A stretch of 64,000 nt of DNA from JADFWK01 sp035527895 (lineage in GTDB: Bacteria; Desulfobacterota; DSM-4660; Desulfatiglandales; B25-G16), in contig DATKZQ010000017.1 of the NCBI GenBank assembly GCA_035527895.1, positions 1-64,000 of the forward strand, read 5' to 3'. The position numbers and the translations under genes are program-made. Positions 58,864 through 64,000 of this stretch are shown here, piece after piece; the stretch's first letter is position 1; every line of letters starts with the position of its first letter. A model generated the notes under the pieces. That model was given only the letters and a program-made list of their open reading frames with translations, ran no database searches and had not been told where the DNA came from.

Positions 58864-59325
58864 TCAAAACCCAATGCGTCTTTCAGATTTTTGCTCTTCT
58901 GCGTATTCTGTACATCTCTTTCTATGCCGGTCTACCAAATCCTGCAAAGTGATAGAATCGAGCAAGCTGTCGCAGGCCCTTTTCATCTCCACCCAGACTT
59001 CGCGAGTTGTGCATTCGTTGCTTTGGGTACAGAACCCAGGCTCATCAACACAAGGTACAGGTGCCGTCGAACCTTCTGTAACCTCCATGATTTCAGTGAG
59101 CCATATTTCTGAGGGCGGTCGAGCCAGCGTAAATCCACCCGAAGCGCCGCGAGCGCTCTTCACCAGGCCCGCTGATCTGAGGGGAATAAACAGTTGCTCG
59201 AGATATCCCCGAGATATACTTTGCCTTTCAGAGATATCCTTTACCAATACCGGACCCTCTCCAAGATGGAGGGCCAAATCAAGCATAGTCCGTGCGGAAT
59301 ATCTTCCTTTTGTAGAGAGCCTCAT
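58864..59325 (-). CDS. Rrf2-family (IscR-like) Fe-S regulator
   Basis: A 153-residue regulator. Winged HTH: MRLSTKGRYSARTMLDLALH, ISERQSISRGYLEQLFIPLR, ARGASGGFTLARPPSEI. Cluster ligands: PCVDEPGFCTQSNEC (three Cys) near 98-110, as in IscR-type [2Fe-2S] sensors. The start is the ATG at 59325; the frame opens 6 codons earlier. It lies 5 bases upstream of the MOSC gene and probably controls that cluster. A palindrome in its promoter could be its operator. Confidence 0.9.
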   Translation of the reverse strand: MRLSTKGRYSARTMLDLALHLGEGPVLVKDISERQSISRGYLEQLFIPLRSAGLVKSARGASGGFTLARPPSEIWLTEIMEVTEGSTAPVPCVDEPGFCTQSNECTTREVWVEMKRACDSLLDSITLQDLVDRHRKRCTEYAEEQKSERRIGF

Positions 59326-59356
59326 CGCGGATTTATGGCACATACTTTACTAATAA

Positions 59357-59385
59357 ATAATTATCACAAAGACAGAATCTGTCAA
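59357..59385 (-). promoter_or_regulatory. Promoter and possible operator of the Rrf2 operon
   Basis: On the minus strand TTGACA (59385-59380) followed by an A/T-rich TAATTATTTATTA with suitable spacing forms a likely promoter about 35 bases before the start. A perfect palindrome GACAGA-A-TCTGTC (59371-59383) overlaps the -35. It could be the regulator's own binding site. Confidence 0.5.
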
Positions 59386-59520
59386 GGTACCAATTGTCAA
59401 TTGACCGGCATCAACGGGATTCAGACTAAAAAGATTACTGAGGAAGGCCTTTGGCACAATCAATCGAGAGGGCAGACCTGTTGCACAATATGAGTCAACA
59501 TAATGGATGAGGAGGGATGG

Positions 59521-60729
59521 TCAGATTATGCCTAGTTTTTTTCCTTCCTGTTCTGCGATTTCGAGGGTCTGATCTAGCTCTTCATCGGTATGGATGGCCA
59601 TAAATGATGTCCGAATCAGGGCGCGGTTCGGAGGAACACCCGGGCTTACGACCGGATTGACATACACGCCTCTGTCAAAGAGGTTTTTCCAGAAAAGGAA
59701 GGTCTTTTGGTTATCCCCGATAATCAGGGGCACAATGGGTGTTTCGCTTTTTCCGATATTGAAACCCATGCTTGAGAAGCCCTGTATCATTTTGCGGGCT
59801 ATTTCCTGCAATCTGATTACACGTTGGGGTTCTCGTTCAATGATGCCAAGGGCCGCCATGACTGCGGCAATATTAGCAGGAGGCATGCTTGCGCTGAAGA
59901 TGAGCGGTCGCGAGACATGCTTGATGTAATCAATGACCCTTTCCTCACCTGCCACAAAACCGCCTATTGAGCCGAAAGCCTTGGAGAAGGTGCACATGAT
60001 CAAGTCGGGCCCTTCTTGATCGTGGTAAAATTCTGTTGTGCCGCGGCCCGTCTTACCTATTACACCTATTGCATGGGCGTCGTCCAGATAGAGCCCGACA
60101 CGGTATTTTTCGCACAGGGCCTTGAGCTCAGGAAGCTTGGCAATATCTCCCTCCATACTGAAAACACCATCGGTTACAAGCAGCTTTGCCGCTTCAGGGG
60201 GGATACCTGAGAGCTTTTTTTCCAGGTCCTCCAAATCATTATGCTTGAATCGGTGGATGTTGACTTTGCGATTTAGGCCAAGGGCGAGAAAAATGCCATC
60301 CATGATGGAAGCATGGTTAAATTTGTCGGTAAGCACGTGCTCCCCGCGCCCAACAAGTGCGGATATCGAACCCAGGTTAGTCTGATAGCCTGTGGTAAAG
60401 CAGAGAGCTGCTTCTTTGCCTACGAAGACAGCGAGCCGTTCCTCGAGTTCTTCGTGGAGGGTCAGCGTTCCATTCATGAAGCGTGAGCCGGAACAGCTTG
60501 TTCCATATTTCTTGATAGCCTCTATGCTTGCTTCGCGAACCTCCGGGTCTAAGGCAAGCCCGAGATAGTTATTTGAGCCGGCCATGATAAGTTCCCGACC
60601 CTCAATGATTACCCTTGATCCCCGAGAGCCCTGAATGGGCTTGAAATAAGGATAAAGACCGAATTCTCGAGCTTTCACTGCTTCTGTGAAGTTATAGCAT
60701 TTCTGGAAAATCCCTGGTGTACCGTTCAT
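59521..60729 (-). CDS. Serine palmitoyltransferase-like alpha-oxoamine synthase
   Basis: A 402-residue PLP enzyme of the BioF/KBL/SPT family. PLP Lys K250 in TFSKAFGSIGGFVAG, D216/D217 and H219 in YLDDAHAIG, H139 in FNHASIMDG. The end motif YVNPVVSPGVPPNRALIRTS followed by FMAIHTDEELDQT is typical of bacterial SPT-type enzymes rather than BioF. The neighbour is a 3-ketosphinganine reductase-like SDR, so it probably joins serine and an acyl-CoA or acyl-ACP to form 3-ketosphinganine, the first step of sphingolipid synthesis. AGGGGG precedes the ATG. A biotin-type BioF or glycine C-acetyltransferase role cannot be ruled out. Confidence 0.82.
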   Translation of the reverse strand: MNGTPGIFQKCYNFTEAVKAREFGLYPYFKPIQGSRGSRVIIEGRELIMAGSNNYLGLALDPEVREASIEAIKKYGTSCSGSRFMNGTLTLHEELEERLAVFVGKEAALCFTTGYQTNLGSISALVGRGEHVLTDKFNHASIMDGIFLALGLNRKVNIHRFKHNDLEDLEKKLSGIPPEAAKLLVTDGVFSMEGDIAKLPELKALCEKYRVGLYLDDAHAIGVIGKTGRGTTEFYHDQEGPDLIMCTFSKAFGSIGGFVAGEERVIDYIKHVSRPLIFSASMPPANIAAVMAALGIIEREPQRVIRLQEIARKMIQGFSSMGFNIGKSETPIVPLIIGDNQKTFLFWKNLFDRGVYVNPVVSPGVPPNRALIRTSFMAIHTDEELDQTLEIAEQEGKKLGII

Positions 60730-60799
60730 ACTTCCCCCTGAAATCTTGGCATCTTCATCATCGTGCGTATCCTAGAAAGCACTCGCATTTTCTTTGCTC

Positions 60800-61621
60800 T
60801 CAGGTGCCGTGCTTCTGCACCCGTCGTATCTCTCGGTCCATCATCCAGTTAACCCAGGTGGGAAAAAGACGTTTTGCCAGATAGATCATTTTTCCTGAAA
60901 AACCGGAGATAATCATGAATTCCCCCTTTTCCATGCCGCGGATACAGGCCTTTGCAACAGCCTCAGCGCTCATTGGCTTTGATTTTTCTGAAAGAGCTTT
61001 GGTTTCAGCTGGTTTTGTCTTATTTTCTTCGGCAAGTTGCGGCGTATCGGTATCGGGGGGACAGAGGACTGAAACACTAATGCCGTATCTCTTAAGCTCT
61101 GCTCTGAGTGCTTCGGATAGGCCGATCACTCCAAACTTGGATGCGCTGTAGGCGGTGTATCCAAACGTTCCAATAAAACCGGCGATAGATGAGATGTTGA
61201 CAATAGTTCCACCTTTGTCTCTCATATATGGTTCCAAAACCCTAATCACATTCCATGTCCCTATCAGGTTTATCGTGATTACGTCAACTAACTTTTCATA
61301 TGGAATTTCTTGGAAATAGTTAGGATAGGCAATACCTGCCGAATTGACGAGAATATCAGGAGCACCGTAAGTCTCTGCGGTCCTGGAAAGCGTGTCTCGG
61401 ACCTGATCCATTTTGGAGACATCAACCGAGACGAGATGAACCGTCTGGCGCTCTTTGCTCGTAAGTGATTGAAGATCTTCACGAGCAGACTCAAGCCTTT
61501 CATGGTTTCTTGCTATGAGCACCACTGTTGCCCCGCACCTTAGGAGTTCCCTGGCAATCGCCAGACCGATTCCGCTGGAACCACCGGTAATGTATGCGGT
61601 TTTTGCTGAATAATTTTTCAT
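60800..61621 (-). CDS. SDR like 3-ketodihydrosphingosine reductase
   Basis: A 273-residue short-chain dehydrogenase: GGSSGIG at 13-19, S145-Y158-K162 (VNISSIAGF, YTAYSASK). Its hallmark is CPPDTDTPQLAEENKTKPAE, essentially the signature of the eukaryotic KDSR (PPDTDTPGF-AEEN-TKP). The C-terminus adds a basic hydrophobic region (SGFSGKMIYLAKRLFPTWVN). It would reduce 3-ketosphinganine with NADPH. The ATG at 61621 is used because the open frame to 61744 adds an unrelated stretch. It is 70 bases upstream of the SPT-like gene. Confidence 0.85.
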   Translation of the reverse strand: MKNYSAKTAYITGGSSGIGLAIARELLRCGATVVLIARNHERLESAREDLQSLTSKERQTVHLVSVDVSKMDQVRDTLSRTAETYGAPDILVNSAGIAYPNYFQEIPYEKLVDVITINLIGTWNVIRVLEPYMRDKGGTIVNISSIAGFIGTFGYTAYSASKFGVIGLSEALRAELKRYGISVSVLCPPDTDTPQLAEENKTKPAETKALSEKSKPMSAEAVAKACIRGMEKGEFMIISGFSGKMIYLAKRLFPTWVNWMMDREIRRVQKHGT

Positions 61622-62339
61622 AGCCTGATAGGCCCTGCCTTTTTTTGGAAAAGGTGCATGCTCACGTAAGACCGAAAAGCCATGGGTTCCATGGTCTAAT
61701 TCGCAAAAACCGGTGCCATCGGAGGACCGGAGAGGCAGAAGCATGGCATTATTGGGAAATCAGCGAAAGAATGAAAAAAAGGGCACGACTTCTGGCTGCC
61801 ATGCCGATTAACGGTTTCTCTAAAGGTTGTCACGAGCACCATGAGCGTTAATTCTTTCGAAATATTACATGTCAGCAGATTTTTCAGTACACAACAGAAA
61901 ACAAGGAGACGCGTATTCGGCGGAAAGAAGCATAGGCGAAAGATCACGGAGTGTCAATAATTAATCCGGAACCCCAAATGATCAAAAACACAGGACCGTT
62001 GCTCAACGTCAAGGACTGCGAGTGTCGGGATATGGTCCCTAATGCCTGCTCATATAAGGGGAGAAGCGTGTTTTGGGATGAGGCTCTCTTTTGGGACAAC
62101 TGCGGCCTTGAGCGTTTCATGATTCGTTCATTCATTTACTGGCCCTCTGCAGAGCAGTTATTTACCTGTACTTTCGGTATGTGGCACAGGCCGTTTTCAC
62201 GTCTCGTATCACCCGCCATTACTCAGAGAGATATTCGGGTCATTTTTGTTTGCTTGCTTTAGAGGCCGATATCCTGTAGAAATGAACTTTATTCCATTAT
62301 TATCCCTATAAAGTCTGATAGATCTAAACCGAATCCCAG
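61622..62339. other. Divergent gap between the sphingolipid-like and acyltransferase genes
   Basis: About 720 bases. No supported gene; the frames in it lack starts or recognisable sequence. As the genes on either side point outward, it should hold both promoters. No repeat or clear hairpin was noticed. Confidence 0.5.
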
Positions 62340-63227
62340 ATGCGCCTTCAAGATTTCTTTAGCAGCAGACCGATTACACAGCTCGGTATTTACTTGGCCC
62401 AGTATGTGCCCAAAAGGATCGGGTATCGGCTGGCACAGATTGCAGCCACTATCATTGCACGCCGAAGGCCTCAGGTTTATTGGACGGTTCGGGGCAATTT
62501 GCGCCAGATCGTTGGCCCGGAGGCAGAGGAAAAGGCACTTCACAACATGGCGCGTCAACTCTTTGCTCATGCCGGGCAGACCTACTATGACTTTTTCCAT
62601 CTCATAGGCCGGCCCCCGGAAGTGCATGCCGAGATGGTACGCATCCCCGAATCTATGCTTACCTGTATTAGATCGGAAATGAGTAGAGGTCGGGGTGTTC
62701 TGCTGCTGGGAACGCATATGAGCAACTTCGATCTTGTTTTATTGGCCTTCGGAGCATATGGGTTTCCCGTTCAGGTGCTCACCGTATCGGACCCGGTACC
62801 GGGTTTCCACGTATTGAATCGTCTACGGATCAGGGCGGGTTTTGAGGTCACCCCAATCACACCTGAATCGCTGCGGGCGGCTGTCCGCCGATTGAAAGGC
62901 GGTGGTATCGTTGTAACCGCCGGGGATCGCCCCATCCCAGAGGATCGTGAGTTGATCAGCTTCTTCGGCCGCCCGGCTTACTTACCCCTGGGGCCTGCAA
63001 GATTGGCAATGATGAGCGAAGCAACAGTTCTCATGGGCGGCTGCCAGTATGACCCAAAACAGGGTTATGTTTTGGAGGTTACAGGACCTATTGAACTGGT
63101 GCGTACCGGCAACTGGCGAAAAGATGTGCTTGATAATACCACTAAGCTTACCAGTGTTTTGGAAAGGTATGTCCGCGCACATCCTGAGCAGTGGATGATG
63201 TTCTACCCACTTTGGCCGGAGTCGTGA
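62340..63227 (+). CDS. Lipid A-type lysophospholipid acyltransferase (LpxL/HtrB family)
   Basis: A 295-residue membrane-associated acyltransferase. The HxxxxD/E-type motif is LLLGTHMSNFDLVLLAFGAY (H130, D135 by count), followed by VTAGDRPIPEDRELISFFGR and YLPLGPARLAMMSEATVLMG, which match the LpxL/LpxM core. N-terminal hydrophobic stretch present. It normally transfers an acyl chain to a glycolipid; beside the SPT/KDSR pair it may acylate a sphingoid lipid. Weak ribosome site, ATG at 62340. Confidence 0.82.
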   Translation: MRLQDFFSSRPITQLGIYLAQYVPKRIGYRLAQIAATIIARRRPQVYWTVRGNLRQIVGPEAEEKALHNMARQLFAHAGQTYYDFFHLIGRPPEVHAEMVRIPESMLTCIRSEMSRGRGVLLLGTHMSNFDLVLLAFGAYGFPVQVLTVSDPVPGFHVLNRLRIRAGFEVTPITPESLRAAVRRLKGGGIVVTAGDRPIPEDRELISFFGRPAYLPLGPARLAMMSEATVLMGGCQYDPKQGYVLEVTGPIELVRTGNWRKDVLDNTTKLTSVLERYVRAHPEQWMMFYPLWPES

Positions 63228-63278
63228 AAGGTCTCGGCTCATCGTTTTTCACCCTATGCTATCGAACAGGTTTACTAT

Positions 63279-63935
63279 ATGGAGTCGCTGATTGAGGTAG
63301 TTCAACGCTTTTGGGCCGACCTGCAGAACGGGCAGGTCCTTGAGCTCGGCTATTGGACTTACATCGTGCTGGCACTGTGTAACATGGTACAGGGACCGCT
63401 CGTCACCTTGTTGGGCGCCGCGGCCGCGTCGGCAGGGCTCCTGCGCCCGAGCCTGGTCTTCATAGCGTCGGTCACCGGGCATCTGACTGCCGACATCGTG
63501 TGGTATTCATTAGGGCATGCAGGCAAAATTGAATGGTTCAGCCGGCTGATGCCGGCACACCGTAAGCATATCGAGAAGTTGCAGCGGGGAATGCACCGTA
63601 ATGCCAGGAAGATACTGTTGATGGCCAAGCTCTCTTCTGGTTTGGCCGTGCCAGCCCTCATTGCGGCAGGGCTCACAAGGGTTGCCTGGCGAAGGTGTTT
63701 TCCGATCGTACTGGTGGGGGAGGTGCTCTGCACCAGCATACTCATGCTCACCGGTTACTATGCCACCGAAGCGATTATTCGACGGGCTGATTGGGGCATG
63801 CTGTTTGTGATATTGGGACTTTTAGTCATTTTCCTACTAATGCTTTTTTGGGTCATTCCGCGTGCCTTGCGGCGAAACGAGCGATTGAGCAAGTTGGCAA
63901 TCGAAGGTGATGGCAAGCTAGAGGCCGGGAGGTAA
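63279..63935 (+). CDS. DedA-family/SNARE-associated-type membrane protein
   Basis: A 218-residue multi-spanning membrane protein: LVTLLGAAAASAGLLRPSLV, then a G-H-x-x-D region (VTGHLTADIVWYSLGHAG) and the Arg-rich region MLAKLSSGLAVPALIAAGLT-like segment at about 112-130 (LLMAKLSSGLAVPAL). It fits the DedA fold used for lipid or ion handling. Follows the acyltransferase by 51 bases and probably acts in envelope-lipid transport. A GTG-started gene follows. Confidence 0.75.
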   Translation: MESLIEVVQRFWADLQNGQVLELGYWTYIVLALCNMVQGPLVTLLGAAAASAGLLRPSLVFIASVTGHLTADIVWYSLGHAGKIEWFSRLMPAHRKHIEKLQRGMHRNARKILLMAKLSSGLAVPALIAAGLTRVAWRRCFPIVLVGEVLCTSILMLTGYYATEAIIRRADWGMLFVILGLLVIFLLMLFWVIPRALRRNERLSKLAIEGDGKLEAGR

Positions 63936-63940
63936 GAACA

Positions 63941-64000
63941 GTGACCTGGTCCGAGAAGAACCCGGTCATGCCCATTTTCGCAAGGCGATATCTATTGGCC
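63941..64000 (+). CDS. Start of a further gene (partial)
   Basis: From a GTG at 63941 the frame reads VTWSEKNPVMPIFARRYLLA and runs off the window. GGGAGG at 63928-63933 is well placed as its ribosome site, so I take it as a real gene in the same transcript as the acyltransferase and DedA genes. Its product is not identifiable from 20 codons. Confidence 0.5.
   Translation, partial: MTWSEKNPVMPIFARRYLLA

Noticed and set aside
61951..62262. 103-codon plus-strand frame before the acyltransferase
   Set aside because: Composition is unlike a protein (many Trp, Cys, Phe and Met in short runs), no ribosome site and no known domain; the region is better read as promoter DNA.

Overview
The window looks like a chromosomal segment of an anaerobic Desulfobacterota (deltaproteobacterial) organism of the sulfate-reducing or syntrophic type. 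Supporting signs are low-oxygen enzymes (NadA, two FdhD paralogues, LarE, ferredoxins), the aspartate-semialdehyde sulfurtransferase pair for homocysteine, TRAP transporters, two-CW-type regulators, two genes that read through in-frame TGA codons as selenoproteins, and many RAYT/REP and IS256 relics. This is inferred from gene content; no rRNA or tRNA gene was found.

Layout. 1-8.9 kb: a HAD phosphatase, a small protein and an archaeal-type (DUF120) riboflavin kinase; a ferredoxin; a zinc alcohol dehydrogenase; a dctPQM TRAP operon; an M50 site-2 protease. 9-17.7 kb: a repeat-rich accessory stretch with a flavin reductase, a BrnT/BrnA toxin-antitoxin pair, a second TRAP operon, a VOC protein and a methyltransferase. 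This stretch carries two group II intron-like segments, three copies of a palindromic tail and two copies of a 127-bp repeat. A universal stress protein follows. 17.8-24.6 kb: a RAYT relic, an IS256-family element, and what I read as a sedentary chromosomal integron: a truncated integrase, an attI-like region, and cassettes separated by four attC-like sites, the distal cassette cut by the IS. The cassettes encode a SEFIR/TIR protein, a SEC-C/HNH-like protein, an HNH-like protein, a membrane-anchored protein and a PD-(D/E)XK-like protein, so they are candidates for defence functions.

25-31.4 kb: a signalling operon with an RsbW-like kinase, a STAS-like protein, a PilZ-like/methyltransferase fusion, an RsbU-like phosphatase and a hybrid histidine kinase. 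31.8-39.8 kb: housekeeping genes on the minus strand (exonuclease, MBL hydrolase, alaS, recA, thpR, cinA, pgpA), with a 300-bp nested foldback element between thpR and recA.

40-53 kb: a selenoprotein gene, then a long minus-strand run devoted largely to sulfur handling (ThiF-TusA; HcyS-type protein, NIL ferredoxin, CysE, ABC transporter, LarE, cysteine desulfurase, MnmA, FdhD, NadA). 53.4-59.4 kb: a decayed regulator paralogue, an Nramp-related transporter with a P-loop NTPase, the second selenoprotein, then MoaD-like, MoeB-like, CutA, FdhD, MOSC and Rrf2 genes, which suggests Mo/W-cofactor and sulfur-carrier work. 59.5-64 kb: a serine-palmitoyltransferase-like enzyme and a 3-ketosphinganine-reductase-like SDR, then an LpxL-type acyltransferase and a DedA-type membrane protein, which together suggest sphingolipid-like lipid synthesis.

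The strongest points for follow-up are the selenoprotein pair with covarying SECIS-like hairpins, the integron cassette array with SEFIR and HNH-like cassettes, the sulfur-trafficking gene run, the sphingolipid-like cluster, and the foldback element.
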